Positions 24,382-33,740 of a DNA stretch of 64,000 bases are shown in pieces. The DNA comes from JAPHTQ01 sp050302275 (GTDB taxonomy: Bacteria > Pseudomonadota > Gammaproteobacteria > Thiohalomonadales > Thiohalomonadaceae). Location of the stretch: NCBI GenBank assembly GCA_050302275.1, contig JBNLAT010000008.1:17982-81981 (forward strand). The letters run 5' to 3'. Positions within the stretch are counted from its first letter, which is position 1. Each line of letters opens with the position of its first letter. Under the pieces are notes generated by a model. That model had not been told where the DNA came from and searched no databases. It was given only the letters and a program-made list of their open reading frames with translations. The position numbers and the translations under genes were made by a program.

Positions 24382-26550
24382 TCATTCCGGGCAATAGTGA
24401 CGATAGAGCACGGCGATTACCTGGCGTATTGCCACCACAGCGGCCTTGCGCCCGCTAAAGCCATGGTGACGACAGAGCTGCGACCATGGGCGGCGCTGCA
24501 AGACTTTCTCTTCCAGTAAGGCACGCTGCACCTTATCGAGAATGCGTTGTGCCGTGCCATCGGCCAAGGCTTGCTGCACCAGCTTGTGAATCGCCGCTAT
24601 ACAGATTTCATAGCCGCGTAAACCGAAGGCAAAGGATTCTAGATCGGACCAGTCGTACTCACCGAGTTCAGGATCTTGCCGTGGAGGAGTCACCGCCAGC
24701 AGGGCATCAGCCAGTTCAGTCTCCAATCCTGCCAGCGGCTCCGCCAATAGCTCGGGCAGGCTTTCGGCAAAACGTTGTCGCGCCAGCGCGAATAGCGCCT
24801 CACCCCGTTCTGAAAGGGGCTGCAGAACCATCACCGCATGACTACCACTGGAAGCCTCGCGGCTTAATCCCAACCTGACGGGAAGATAGTCGCGCCCCAG
24901 CCAGAAACGCAGCAACGGTAAATCGGCGCCAAAACTGGCACCGAGCAGATCGCTATTCGCCGCCCGGGTTGCCTGCTGTAGTTCGTGCAGCAGCATCCCG
25001 CCCAATCCACGTCGTTGCACCGCGGGGTGGACCGCGATACGCATAATCCGGTTAATGCGTAGTTGTGCCGCCTCGGCCAGCCCAGCGTGATTGGCCAGCG
25101 ACTGAGGTAACAGATGCCCCTGTACCCGACGCCGACCCAACATGACCTGGCCGGCCAGTTCCGCATCCAGCCCTCCCTCATGGGCCAGTAGCGCCACGGC
25201 CACGATGTGCCCTGCGTAACGCAGCACATAGAGCGATTGTCCCGGCCCATCCAGTAGTTGCCGTAGATCGTTAGGGCTGGTGCGATAGTGGGCCAGCACC
25301 AGCAGGCCAAACAACTCACGAAGATCGTCCTCGCTTTCAGCCAATTGCTGCGCTTCGAGTTTTTCGAACTGACAGGATTCAGGCACGGCACCGGCGACCA
25401 TCTCTGCGGTTGCTGGTTCGGCATCCAGCAGCAATGTAGAAAAGCTCAGACGCTCCAGTGGGTCGCCCTCGGCCCAGCGAACCGGAGTGCTCAGTTGCAG
25501 CGCCTGCCAATCGGGGGCTTTTTCCGTCAGGGTCTGCTGGAAGCGCAGGGCAAAGCCGCGACCTGTCCCCTCATAGCCATGGATGGTGGTGGAAAAGACG
25601 CTACGGGGATAACGCTCAAGCAAAGCCGCGAGGATGGCGGCCGGGATCGCTGCCGCCTCATCCACCAGCAGCAACTGCGCCTGGCGTGGCGCCAGTAACA
25701 GGGCATCCGGGGCGACAAATTCAATCATTCTTCCTTGCCACAACAGGCGCCCACGATGAGTTTCACAGCCAGGCAGCAAACTTGCCGCGTGAGTGAAGAG
25801 AGCGTCAGTCGCCGCGATACGTGGTGCGCTCACCAGAATGTGTTCCATGCCTTGCTGCAACAACTGAGCAGCGGCAATCCCCAGGGCGGCCGATTTACCC
25901 CGTCCCCGATCCGCACTCAACACCAGTGGTCGCTGGGGTTTGTTGTTTACGAGCTGATGAATCGCCTCGACCGCCTGCTGCTGTTCGGCACTGGCGTAGA
26001 TCGGATCGCGCCAGCTCAGCTGAATACTGGGCAATTCCGGCAGTGGCGGTGAGGTCTGCCCTTCCTGCCACAGGGCAATACCCGGCGTTTCTGCGAGACA
26101 GCGTGTAAAGCGGGAAAGAAAGTGACCGCTCACATCGTCCATAGCGTAGGGGTAACCCGCCATCCGCCGTGTCTGGAGATCGGGTCGATTCGGCCACTTC
26201 GGCAGCGGCGGTGTCAGTAACAGCAGTAGACCGCCCGCCTGTACAGTGCCGGTCAGGGCACCGAAACCCTCGGCATCGAAACCCTCATGGGCATCGATAA
26301 CCAGCCAGCTCACCTCTCGGCCCAGGCGGGTACGTGCCCGCTCCCAGCTCAACGTCTCAGCAAGTGCAGGAGGATTAGCACCCAACCACCAGATTGCACC
26401 TGTTGCAGATGCCTGCAGCAGCGTCTCAGCCTGCTGGCGACACCATGCTGAGTGACCGCTCACTACCAGCACCGCCCTTACACGGCTTGAAGACGCCGCA
26501 TCAAGCAAGCGTTCAACGAACTGTTTCAGGGATGTGTTGGACTCAGACAT
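24382..26550 (-). CDS. tmcA: tRNA(Met) cytidine acetyltransferase TmcA
   Basis: 722 residues, near the 671 of E. coli TmcA. The P-loop is DRGRGKSAALG, Walker B LLLVDEAAAIPAA. The GNAT acetyl-CoA site is IAVHPAVQRRGLGGMLL, and the C-terminal part has the tRNA-binding tail. TmcA forms N4-acetylcytidine at position 34 of elongator tRNA-Met using acetyl-CoA and ATP or GTP, which secures correct AUG decoding. The N-terminal domain (1-170) is the TmcA-specific helicase-linked region. It diverges from the ACP-like gene; the FNR box at 26659 lies between them, 109 bases from this start. Confidence 0.95.
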   Translation of the reverse strand: MSESNTSLKQFVERLLDAASSSRVRAVLVVSGHSAWCRQQAETLLQASATGAIWWLGANPPALAETLSWERARTRLGREVSWLVIDAHEGFDAEGFGALTGTVQAGGLLLLLTPPLPKWPNRPDLQTRRMAGYPYAMDDVSGHFLSRFTRCLAETPGIALWQEGQTSPPLPELPSIQLSWRDPIYASAEQQQAVEAIHQLVNNKPQRPLVLSADRGRGKSAALGIAAAQLLQQGMEHILVSAPRIAATDALFTHAASLLPGCETHRGRLLWQGRMIEFVAPDALLLAPRQAQLLLVDEAAAIPAAILAALLERYPRSVFSTTIHGYEGTGRGFALRFQQTLTEKAPDWQALQLSTPVRWAEGDPLERLSFSTLLLDAEPATAEMVAGAVPESCQFEKLEAQQLAESEDDLRELFGLLVLAHYRTSPNDLRQLLDGPGQSLYVLRYAGHIVAVALLAHEGGLDAELAGQVMLGRRRVQGHLLPQSLANHAGLAEAAQLRINRIMRIAVHPAVQRRGLGGMLLHELQQATRAANSDLLGASFGADLPLLRFWLGRDYLPVRLGLSREASSGSHAVMVLQPLSERGEALFALARQRFAESLPELLAEPLAGLETELADALLAVTPPRQDPELGEYDWSDLESFAFGLRGYEICIAAIHKLVQQALADGTAQRILDKVQRALLEEKVLQRRPWSQLCRHHGFSGRKAAVVAIRQVIAVLYRHYCPE

Positions 26551-26658
26551 GGCTTCCAGCGCCGTTTAGGGGCTTCAAGGGTAGCATTCGGCTTGTGGGC
26601 GGGAAATGAGAAACGGTTACCAAAAAGACACACATTTTTACGGTGATTTGCCATTTTC

Positions 26659-26672
26659 TTGATCAAGATCAA
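26659..26672. promoter_or_regulatory. perfect FNR/ANR-type box
   Basis: TTGATCAAGATCAA matches the FNR consensus TTGAT-N4-ATCAA at all ten defined bases. Centre at 26665.5, so a class II start would be near 26707, with TACCTT at the -10 position. It lies 103 bases before the ACP-like gene and 109 bases from tmcA on the other strand. Confidence 0.75.
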
Positions 26673-26774
26673 TAGAAATTTTGTCGTTTATTACTACCTT
26701 CTTATTTACTGATATCTGACTTGAATCTCCGCCGCCTGTCGGGGCCACGGAGATTAGACTATGGAGGACACAAT

Positions 26775-27122
26775 ATGTGTATTCGGGTCGGCAGCAATGA
26801 ACTGGAGTCGGTAAAAAATCTGATGGGCATGAGCCTGATGGCGGTTGTGGCCGAGGCGCTGGAAGCGGATCTGGACGAGATCAGCGAAGAGGCGCGGCTG
26901 GTTGAGGACCTGCACATGGACCAGGCCCACGGTGAAGAGCTGAAGGTGATGATCGCCGATGTCTTCAATGGACTGGAGGTCGACCTCGAGACAACCCCCA
27001 CCGTATCAAGTCTGTTGGATAAGGTCGTATTGAACGAATTCGCCGGTCTGGAGGGCATCACCGAACCGATGATGACCCGGGTACCTGAGTTCGCCAGCTA
27101 CCCAATGGCACACGTGGTCTAA
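26775..27122 (+). CDS. acyl-carrier-protein-like protein lacking the phosphopantetheine serine
   Basis: 115 residues, acidic. Residues 22-85 follow the ACP pattern: VVAEALEADLDEISEEARLVEDLHMDQ...TVSSLLDKV. At the place of the DSL motif it reads M-D-Q-A (D49, Q50), so no serine is available for 4'-phosphopantetheine attachment. The last 30 residues (NEFAGLEG...MAHVV) are extra. GGAGG precedes the ATG at 26775. A perfect FNR box lies 103 bases upstream, suggesting expression under low oxygen. It could be a non-acylated adaptor or regulator of ACP-like fold. Identification rests on pattern only. Confidence 0.6.
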   Translation: MCIRVGSNELESVKNLMGMSLMAVVAEALEADLDEISEEARLVEDLHMDQAHGEELKVMIADVFNGLEVDLETTPTVSSLLDKVVLNEFAGLEGITEPMMTRVPEFASYPMAHVV

Positions 27123-27125
27123 ATC

Positions 27126-28319
27126 TCAGGGCGTTTCACCGCCCTCGATTTCGCGTCCAAAGAGATAGGTCGATTCGACCGTCTCCATATAAACCTCTTC
27201 AAGACGTAACGCCAGGGCCTGGGCAGACCAGGTTCTGGCGTGTTCCTGTCCCAACCGCCCGAGTTGCTTGCGCAGTGTTCCGTCTGCCAACAGTTCCAGT
27301 ATTGCGGCGGTAAAGACCGCTTCATCCTCATCCACCACCCGTGCACCCTCGCAATCCTTGAGAATATCCACGGTTCCCATCCGTGCGGTAGAGACCACCG
27401 GCACACCCAGCGCCATCGCTTCCAGTAACACCAACCCCTGGGTTTCGGTACGCGAGGCAAAGATGAAGATGTCACCGGCACAGTAGCAGTCACAAAGCGT
27501 TTCCAGCGAATTCAGGTTACCGATCCACTGCAGGTTTTCCTCGATCCCCAGTTCCTGACCCAGCTCGCGCAGGTGTGCTTCCGCCGGGCCCTCACCGACC
27601 ATCAGCATCATGATCTCAGGAACGTGCTGTTTGACCCGCTGTACCACCCGCAACAGAAAATCGATATTTTTTTCGTGCACCATCCGCCCAACAAAGAGCA
27701 GTGCCGGTCTCTCCACAGGAATACCGTTTTCTTCACGGAACCGCATTCCGTCACCGTGACTGAAACGCTTTAGATCAATACCGGTCGGGTTGATATAGAG
27801 CTCGCTACGTACGCCGTACTCTCGCAGCACCTGGCTGAACGCCTGAGTCGGCACCACCACCGAATCGACCTGACTGCACTGTTGTCGAGTCAGATGACGC
27901 ACCATCCAGCGCAAAAAGAAGCGCGGCAGAAAGCGCACGTAATAAAAAAGATACTCTTCAAAATAGGTGTGATAAGTCAGTACTACAGGAATACGGAGCC
28001 GCTTTGCCAGTTTTACTCCTGCATAGTGCGCGACAAATGGCGTCTGGATATGCAGCAAATCTAGATTTAGTTGCCGCAGTTCAGATTCCAGTCTCATCAC
28101 GGCAGAGAAACGCATCATCCGATCCTCCGGATCCACGTAGACCACACGTGAAGGCACCCGCAGGATCCAGCTCTCATCATCGGTCGGCTCACCGTAATCG
28201 GGGGCGATCAGAAACACCTCATGACCTAACGCCATCAATTCACGGCGAAAGGTTCGAATAGAGGTCGAGACCCCGTTTACTCTCGGGAAATAGACATCGG
28301 AAATAATGGCAATGCGCAT
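27126..28319 (-). CDS. GT4-family glycosyltransferase
   Basis: 397 residues. Two Rossmann domains of GT-B fold: the N-terminal part MRIAIISDVYFPRVNGVST, and a C-terminal part with VGRMVHEKN, VGEGPAEAH and TETQGLVLLEAMALGVPVVST, which includes the EX7E retaining-transferase motif. GT4 enzymes of this type (PimB-, MgtA-like) add a hexose from a nucleotide sugar to lipid acceptors. I chose the ATG at 28319, since the usual start of the family lies there; the longer frame to 28409 has no support. Convergent with the ACP-like gene, 3 bases apart. Divergent from the LpxH-like phosphatase gene, which suggests a shared lipid-glycan pathway. Confidence 0.85.
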   Translation of the reverse strand: MRIAIISDVYFPRVNGVSTSIRTFRRELMALGHEVFLIAPDYGEPTDDESWILRVPSRVVYVDPEDRMMRFSAVMRLESELRQLNLDLLHIQTPFVAHYAGVKLAKRLRIPVVLTYHTYFEEYLFYYVRFLPRFFLRWMVRHLTRQQCSQVDSVVVPTQAFSQVLREYGVRSELYINPTGIDLKRFSHGDGMRFREENGIPVERPALLFVGRMVHEKNIDFLLRVVQRVKQHVPEIMMLMVGEGPAEAHLRELGQELGIEENLQWIGNLNSLETLCDCYCAGDIFIFASRTETQGLVLLEAMALGVPVVSTARMGTVDILKDCEGARVVDEDEAVFTAAILELLADGTLRKQLGRLGQEHARTWSAQALALRLEEVYMETVESTYLFGREIEGGETP

Positions 28320-28523
28320 GGACAGGTATCGTGGCAGCTGTTGCCGACGAGAATAGGCTGCACAGATGACGGCGCCATGACACTTTTCTTGCAGCCATAT
28401 TGCAGACATCGATATTGCAGCGGTGTAGAAACGAAAGCTGCCGTAGAAGTTTCATCTTGCTGTCAACGAGCGGTCATATTGTTGCCGTTCAATAGGCCAA
28501 ACCTGGTAGACAGGGGATACCCC

Positions 28524-29336
28524 ATGACAAGCAAACGTCACTATCGCAGCATCTTTATCTCAGACGTCCATCTTGGAACCCGGGACGCCAAAATCGCCTT
28601 CCTCAAAGATTTCCTGCAACAGAGTCAATGCGATCATCTCTATCTGGTCGGCGATATTTTTGATCTGTGGAAACTGAAGAGGGGCTGGCACTGGCCACAA
28701 CTTAATAACGAAATCCTGCGTCTGGTTTTCCGTATGGCTCGCAACGGTACGCGGGTGACCTATATTCCAGGCAATCACGATGAGATGTTCCGCGACTACA
28801 CGGGGAATAACTTCAATGGCGTGTTTGTCGAGAATGAAGCGATCCATACCAGCGCCAACGGCCGAAGTTATCTGGTCATTCATGGTGATGAATTCGACTG
28901 CATTATGCGCCACAACCGTTGGCTGGCGCATATCGGTGACGGTGCCTACGACTTCCTGCTGTGGCTGAACCACTGGTTCAACAAAGCCCGTCGCCGCCTG
29001 GGGCTCGGTTACTGGTCGCTCTCTGCATTTCTCAAGCAGCAGACCAAAAGCGCAGTCAACTTCATTGGTGACTTTGAAAAGCTGGTCTGTCACGAAGCGG
29101 AACGGCGTGGTGTCACCGGCATCATCTGCGGTCATATCCATCATGCGGTAATGCGTGAGATCGATGGCATCGAATATAAAAATACTGGCGACTGGGTGGA
29201 GAGTTGTACTGCACTGGCAGAACACCATGACGGCAGCTTTGAACTACTGCACTGGACCGAGCAAAGCGTGAGCCTGATGCGGGAAAAAGAATGTGCGACG
29301 TTGCACGGGGCAACGCCAACCCACAAGGCCGCCTAG
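28524..29336 (+). CDS. LpxH-like UDP-2,3-diacylglucosamine diphosphatase family metallophosphatase
   Basis: 270 residues. The calcineurin-type motifs are all present: SDVHLGTRD, LVGDIFD, PGNHDE, VIHGDEFD and GHIHH. LpxH hydrolyses UDP-2,3-diacylglucosamine to lipid X in lipid A synthesis. This protein belongs to the related longer group (about 270 instead of 240), which may act on other lipid or nucleotide substrates, so it is not necessarily the essential LpxH. The ATG at 28524 matches the usual start before YRSIFISDVH. It faces the GT4 gene head-to-head. Confidence 0.8.
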   Translation: MTSKRHYRSIFISDVHLGTRDAKIAFLKDFLQQSQCDHLYLVGDIFDLWKLKRGWHWPQLNNEILRLVFRMARNGTRVTYIPGNHDEMFRDYTGNNFNGVFVENEAIHTSANGRSYLVIHGDEFDCIMRHNRWLAHIGDGAYDFLLWLNHWFNKARRRLGLGYWSLSAFLKQQTKSAVNFIGDFEKLVCHEAERRGVTGIICGHIHHAVMREIDGIEYKNTGDWVESCTALAEHHDGSFELLHWTEQSVSLMREKECATLHGATPTHKAA

Positions 29337-29340
29337 GACT

Positions 29341-30129
29341 TTAGCCTAACACCACGTCCAGTAGCATCATCAGGCAGAATCCGCCCAGCAGAGAGAAAGT
29401 GATCGTGCCGCTCTCATCGCGGCGGTGGGTCTCCGGAATCACCTCATCGGAGATCACATAGAGCATTGCACCCGCAGCAAGGGCGAGGAAATAGGCCAGC
29501 ATCGGTGCTGCCATCCACACCAGTAAGCCACCGAACAGACCTCCGATGGGCTCAACCAGGCCACTCGCCGCTCCCACCAGCAGTGCAACCCAGCGACTAT
29601 AACCGACGGACATCAAGGCCACCGAAACTGCCAGACCTTCCGGGATATTCTGCACCCCGATACCGATAGCCAGACTCTCACCTGCGGCCGGGTCCTGCTG
29701 CATCATCGCCACACCCACCGCCGTGCCTTCAGGTAGATTATGCAGGGTGATGGCAAAGACAAAGAGCCAAATCCGTTTCATTCGAATTCCTTCCGGCCCT
29801 TCGCGTCCCATGTGCAGATGCTCGTGCGGCATGTAACGGTTCATCAGCCATAACAACAGTGCACCGGACAGCACCCCTGTTATCACCAGCGCCATTCCCT
29901 GTAACTCTCCACCGGTGATCAGGGTAGCCTGTTCGATACCCGGCAATAGCAGGGAAAAGACTGAAGCGGCGAGCATGATCCCTGCCGCCATACTAAGCAT
30001 ACCGTCTTCAACCCGCCGCGGCAGGCGCTTTACTGCCACCACAGCAAGAGAGCCGATAGCCGTGGCAGAGCCCGCCAGCAAACTGGCGATAAAGGCATTT
30101 TGTACCTGTGATAGATCGGGCTCAAACAT
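29341..30129 (-). CDS. ZIP-family divalent metal transporter (GufA-like)
   Basis: 262 residues with seven or eight membrane helices. The conserved metal-site helices are LHNLPEGTAVGVAM (TM4) and IGVQNIPEGLAVSVAL (TM5), the HNxPEG and xNxPEG motifs of ZIP proteins. A His-containing loop (HEHLHMGREG) lies between TM3 and TM4. It should import zinc, iron or related divalent metals into the cytoplasm. Its end is 4 bases from the convergent phosphatase gene. Confidence 0.92.
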   Translation of the reverse strand: MFEPDLSQVQNAFIASLLAGSATAIGSLAVVAVKRLPRRVEDGMLSMAAGIMLAASVFSLLLPGIEQATLITGGELQGMALVITGVLSGALLLWLMNRYMPHEHLHMGREGPEGIRMKRIWLFVFAITLHNLPEGTAVGVAMMQQDPAAGESLAIGIGVQNIPEGLAVSVALMSVGYSRWVALLVGAASGLVEPIGGLFGGLLVWMAAPMLAYFLALAAGAMLYVISDEVIPETHRRDESGTITFSLLGGFCLMMLLDVVLG

Positions 30130-30253
30130 GACCGTTACCCATTCCCTTTAGCGGCGGCACGATTATGCTCACCACTCTAATCAAGAATGCTGGCAGATTG
30201 GCACAGTTAAAGCCGCGACGAAAGTTTTCGTCGAAGCGAGTAAGGCTTGGTGT

Positions 30254-30766
30254 TTAGCCTTTTATTGCCAAATCGTCTGGCGGAGGGAAAGCCGCTGCCA
30301 GTTTATCGGGGACTTCATGACGGATAACCTGATTGAGTGCATTATTGCCCATCACAAAACAGGCGAAGATCATAATCAACGTCGGCATCACACCGATACG
30401 AGTCAGCGCCACGGCAACAAAATGGCTGGGACTGTGCGGATCGATAGTTATTTCCAGTACCCAGCTGATCAGCAGAAACACCAATGTCAAAGCAAAGCCG
30501 ATGAACAACCAACGAAAATTACTCAACGCCGCTCGCCAGTGCACTGCGACAAACCAGGGCCCGGATGCGGCGAGCGTCCGACTGCGCTGACGAATATAGA
30601 GCATGAACAGGATTGAGATTGCCAACGGGATCAGGATCGCAATACGACCAATACCGAGGAAAATGGAGAGAGGGCCAAGTAACAACAGGGCGCCAAGATT
30701 AACCATGAACAACTCATGCGCCGCCCTGGCCGACTTGAGTTGGGTTTGCGGGATATCAAAGACCAT
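30254..30766 (-). CDS. four-helix integral membrane protein of unknown function
   Basis: 170 residues with four hydrophobic segments (about 20-38, 42-62, 84-106 and 125-150) and a short hydrophilic end. No motif recognised. I chose the ATG at 30766 with GGGAG upstream rather than the longer reading from 30841, which has a less natural start. It lies just beyond the diguanylate cyclase gene on the same strand (84 bases between), so co-transcription is possible. Confidence 0.6.
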   Translation of the reverse strand: MVFDIPQTQLKSARAAHELFMVNLGALLLLGPLSIFLGIGRIAILIPLAISILFMLYIRQRSRTLAASGPWFVAVHWRAALSNFRWLFIGFALTLVFLLISWVLEITIDPHSPSHFVAVALTRIGVMPTLIMIFACFVMGNNALNQVIRHEVPDKLAAAFPPPDDLAIKG

Positions 30767-30849
30767 GGGACTGCTCCCTGAAAAACAGCGGTAAAGCGAA
30801 CCCTTGGGGGGACAAGGAACCGACTGAATATTAGCAGTCATTGAAACGC

Positions 30850-31836
30850 TTATGGAAGCGTAGCGGAGCCTTTTTTCTCCCCGGCAGCAATGACCACCCT
30901 GTCACGACCTTCCCGTTTCGCCTGGTAAAGCGCCGTATCCGCCTCCGCGATAAGCTCCCGTCCACTCCGCCCGGAGACAAGCAACGCAACACCGATAGAG
31001 ATAGTGACCCCGGGAAGATCCTTGTAGGCCAGACGCTCTGCCGTCTGCTCCCGCACCACCTCACAGAGGCGCTCTGCCACTTCAATCACCTTTTCACGAC
31101 TCAGGCCCGGCAGGATCACCACAAACTCTTCGCCGCCGAAACGAACCGCCGAGTCGTCAACACGCAGATGGGAAAGCAGTATTGCGCCGAGAATCCGTAA
31201 CACCTCATCTCCGGCAAGATGCCCGTAAGTATCGTTAAAGCGTTTGAAGTGGTCCACATCAAGCATCAGCAATCCCAGATCACCACTGTCGGTGTGCGCC
31301 CGCTCCACCAGACGCGGCAGCATTTCATCCAGCCAGTAACGATTGTAGAGCCCGGTCAGAGTATCGATGCGAGCGCTACGGGCATAACGTTGCTGCAGAA
31401 TGAAAGAGTCACTCAGTGCTTCGTCATCCTTGCGGATACGATGGGAGAGCATGTAGAGCAGATTACGGGCGACAATATGTGAGGTGTTGATCAGGAGCCA
31501 AAGGTCGCCCCGGTCCAGGACCATGATATTGCTATCTTCGGCAGCAATCACCCGGGCAGTAGTCGGCTTGCCATCAAGCACCGACAGTTCCCCGACACAT
31601 TCACCCACATTGACGTGAGTAACAAAGGCGCGATTTTCCGCCGCCAATTCGATGCGCAGTGAACCACAAAGAACAAAATAGAGAGAACGATTCTCGTGCC
31701 CAGACTCAAGCAGCACCTCGCCCTTCTTAAGCGGGCGCTTTTTGACAACCTCGCGCACCCATTCGATGGCCTGTGGACTTTCTCCTTCGAATAGTTGCAG
31801 TTCGGTCAAATCGAGATCTTTGCTATCACAACCCAT
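30850..31836 (-). CDS. diguanylate cyclase with N-terminal cyclic-nucleotide-binding domain
   Basis: About 328 residues (332 if translation starts at the GTG 31848; an AAGGA upstream is badly spaced for both). The N-terminal 130 residues form a Crp-type cNMP-binding beta-barrel (GEVLLESGHENRSLYFVLCGSLR). It is followed by a helical link and a GGDEF domain with DTLTGLYNRYWLDE, LDVDHFKRFND and the catalytic FGGEEFVVIL. No I-site RxxD is seen immediately before it. It should make c-di-GMP from GTP, with activity set by cAMP, cGMP or another ligand. The class III cyclase at the window end could supply that ligand, though nothing links them directly. Confidence 0.85.
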   Translation of the reverse strand: MGCDSKDLDLTELQLFEGESPQAIEWVREVVKKRPLKKGEVLLESGHENRSLYFVLCGSLRIELAAENRAFVTHVNVGECVGELSVLDGKPTTARVIAAEDSNIMVLDRGDLWLLINTSHIVARNLLYMLSHRIRKDDEALSDSFILQQRYARSARIDTLTGLYNRYWLDEMLPRLVERAHTDSGDLGLLMLDVDHFKRFNDTYGHLAGDEVLRILGAILLSHLRVDDSAVRFGGEEFVVILPGLSREKVIEVAERLCEVVREQTAERLAYKDLPGVTISIGVALLVSGRSGRELIAEADTALYQAKREGRDRVVIAAGEKKGSATLP

Positions 31837-31940
31837 GACGGCAGACACCTTCCTTATCTACCAAGGAGTATACCCCCGTTATCATCCCTGTGCCGTCATA
31901 TTATGCCGATTCCACCACAGTTTCACCGGTAAGAAATTGC

Positions 31941-33233
31941 CTAGAAGGTGCCGCTGATACCAAGCGTATAGATATGGCGTGTGTAGTGATAAATATCGAT
32001 ATTGGAATGGTTTTCGGTAAATTTATACTCAAAACCAACATCCAGGCTATCACTCAAGGCATAAGTGGCTCCCAGAGAAAGCATCAATCTCTCATCAGAG
32101 CGCTTTACCGTGCTGCTGTCGGCAAGGATGTTCGACTCCTGATAGACGCTGGAACGCCAATTGATACGGCTATCCAGTTGCCATCCACCAGCAAACAGTA
32201 CATCGGCACGCAGGTCTATGGTATGTCGATTAGGAGAATAACTGCTGAATACTGTTGTACCGTAATAATCATTACGATGATTCATTTCATACTCATAACC
32301 TGCCTGTATCTGCAGATTATCGCGTTGGTGTTGCCAACGCAGTTCCAGCTCGTGGCGGTCACCGGCCAGATAATCATAGGTCGGTGACATGGCAGAGACG
32401 CTGCTATAACGGTAACGAAGTCGCAACTCATCCATCGCCGAGAGCGGCAATTTACCGCTGATGTGAAACTTAGCCGTCTGCAGATAATCATTACCACCTA
32501 GTGTGGTCGCCTCCAGTTCGGTACCGAGACGATTTCGCCAGTCACCGCTACTAAAGCCCTTGTCGAGGGTGAGTTGCAGCAGATCGAGGTCATAGATTTT
32601 CACACTGTTGTAATGCTGCAAGAAGGCGACCGCACCAACACGCCAACCGTCTACCCCATCTGAAGTCCGGGTGATGTAGGCGAGTGCACTGGAAAAATTG
32701 TCGCCCTTGTCAGTTGTACCGATCAACGCGGGATCTTCGATGTTATCGTCATAACCGAGATGCAGGCGATAGCCATTGTCCCAGATGACCGAGCTCAGCT
32801 CGCTGTCTGTCGTCTGCTGCAACTGTGTTAGTCTCTGTTTTGCCAGAGTACGCAATTTTGTCTGCTGCGCGCTATCGCGCACGAGGTTAAACCAGCTGAT
32901 CGCAGCTTCACGATCACCACGCTCCAGCTCCAGTAGACCAACGTTAAACCATGCCAGCCCTGCCAGCGGTTTGTGTTGCGCAGCGTTGAGAAATTCTTCC
33001 CGCGCCTGATCGTATTGCTTTAATTTGAGATAACACAAAGCGAGGTTAAAATTCAGCCGTGGTTCGTCCATTCCCGCCTTTCTGGCGGCTGTAAATTTGT
33101 TCAGCGCCTCCGGGTATTGCGCCTTTTTATACAACGACACCCCCTGAGTGAATTCCACTTCACCCAGGGCATAGGCCTGCTGTCCAACGCTTGCCAGTAA
33201 CATCAGAAAGATAATCGTGAGAATGCGCTTCAT
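31941..33233 (-). CDS. TPR protein with C-terminal outer-membrane beta-barrel
   Basis: 430 residues. Signal peptide MKRILTIIFLMLLASVGQQAYA. Then TPR-like helices to about 140 (LYKKAQYPEALNKFTAARKAG, LCYLKLKQYDQAREEFLNAAQHKP). From about 145 the sequence is alternating beta strands rich in W/Y/D (YRLHLGYDDN, LRLRYRYSSV) and ends LGISGTF, with a terminal Phe that serves as outer-membrane targeting. The layout resembles surface lipoprotein assembly modifier-type proteins. It is the last gene of the ECF sigma group (sigma, anti-sigma, acidic protein, this), after a terminator at 33264. Confidence 0.75.
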   Translation of the reverse strand: MKRILTIIFLMLLASVGQQAYALGEVEFTQGVSLYKKAQYPEALNKFTAARKAGMDEPRLNFNLALCYLKLKQYDQAREEFLNAAQHKPLAGLAWFNVGLLELERGDREAAISWFNLVRDSAQQTKLRTLAKQRLTQLQQTTDSELSSVIWDNGYRLHLGYDDNIEDPALIGTTDKGDNFSSALAYITRTSDGVDGWRVGAVAFLQHYNSVKIYDLDLLQLTLDKGFSSGDWRNRLGTELEATTLGGNDYLQTAKFHISGKLPLSAMDELRLRYRYSSVSAMSPTYDYLAGDRHELELRWQHQRDNLQIQAGYEYEMNHRNDYYGTTVFSSYSPNRHTIDLRADVLFAGGWQLDSRINWRSSVYQESNILADSSTVKRSDERLMLSLGATYALSDSLDVGFEYKFTENHSNIDIYHYTRHIYTLGISGTF

Positions 33234-33263
33234 TAAACCTTCACCAGGGAGGTCAGTTTCTCA

Positions 33264-33290
33264 CGAAAAAACCACCCATGAACGGGTGGT
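33264..33290 (-). terminator. rho-independent terminator after the acidic protein gene
   Basis: ACCACCC with GGGTGGT (7 bases, loop of 6) is followed on the minus strand by TTTTTTCGTG. It lies between the acidic secreted protein and the TPR-barrel gene, so the latter probably needs its own promoter or read-through. Confidence 0.75.
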
Positions 33291-33347
33291 AAAAACATCT
33301 CGAGGGGTAACATTGTCTTCACGACCACAGCGCTTAGCGCGGCGGTA

Positions 33348-33701
33348 TCAATTATCTGTCTCGGGTGGATCTTCGTTGTCCACCTCAGCCTCATCAATGC
33401 TGTCATCGATATCATCCCTGGTATCGTCGATCTCGTCCTCAATTTCATCATGGGCTTCCCGTACCTGATCTTCGATCTCATGCGCAGAGTCATGTGATGC
33501 TGAACGAGCCTTCTCATGTGTATCATTATCAGTGAGATCGGGTAAATCGATATCGTTTACTATATCAGAGGGATCGTTGCTCTCCAGCACCTGCAGCGTC
33601 ACATCCCCCATATCCGCGGCTTCCACCGCATGTGCGCCCAGCGAGAGAAAGAGTATCAGCATTGTCAACACGATGCCCATGACAAACGTGGTGTTATTCA
33701 T
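33348..33701 (-). CDS. acidic secreted protein of unknown function
   Basis: 117 residues. A signal peptide (TFVMGIVLTMLILFLSLGAHA) is followed by a mature part of about 90 residues that is mostly D/E. The stretch from about residue 60 (HEIEDQVREAHDEIEDEIDD...) looks helical with i/i+4 acidic spacing, possibly metal- or protein-binding. No domain known. GGAG precedes the ATG at 33701. It lies 39 bases downstream of the anti-sigma gene, so it is likely a member of the ECF regulon. Confidence 0.65.
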   Translation of the reverse strand: MNNTTFVMGIVLTMLILFLSLGAHAVEAADMGDVTLQVLESNDPSDIVNDIDLPDLTDNDTHEKARSASHDSAHEIEDQVREAHDEIEDEIDDTRDDIDDSIDEAEVDNEDPPETDN

Positions 33702-33740
33702 TCGAGCTCTCCGAGTCAATCCTGTTGTGTATGTTGGTCA

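Noticed and set aside
30845..30860. CGCTT-ATGG-AAGCG small hairpin at the end of the cNMP-GGDEF gene
   Set aside because: The stem is only 5 bases and lies partly in the coding region.
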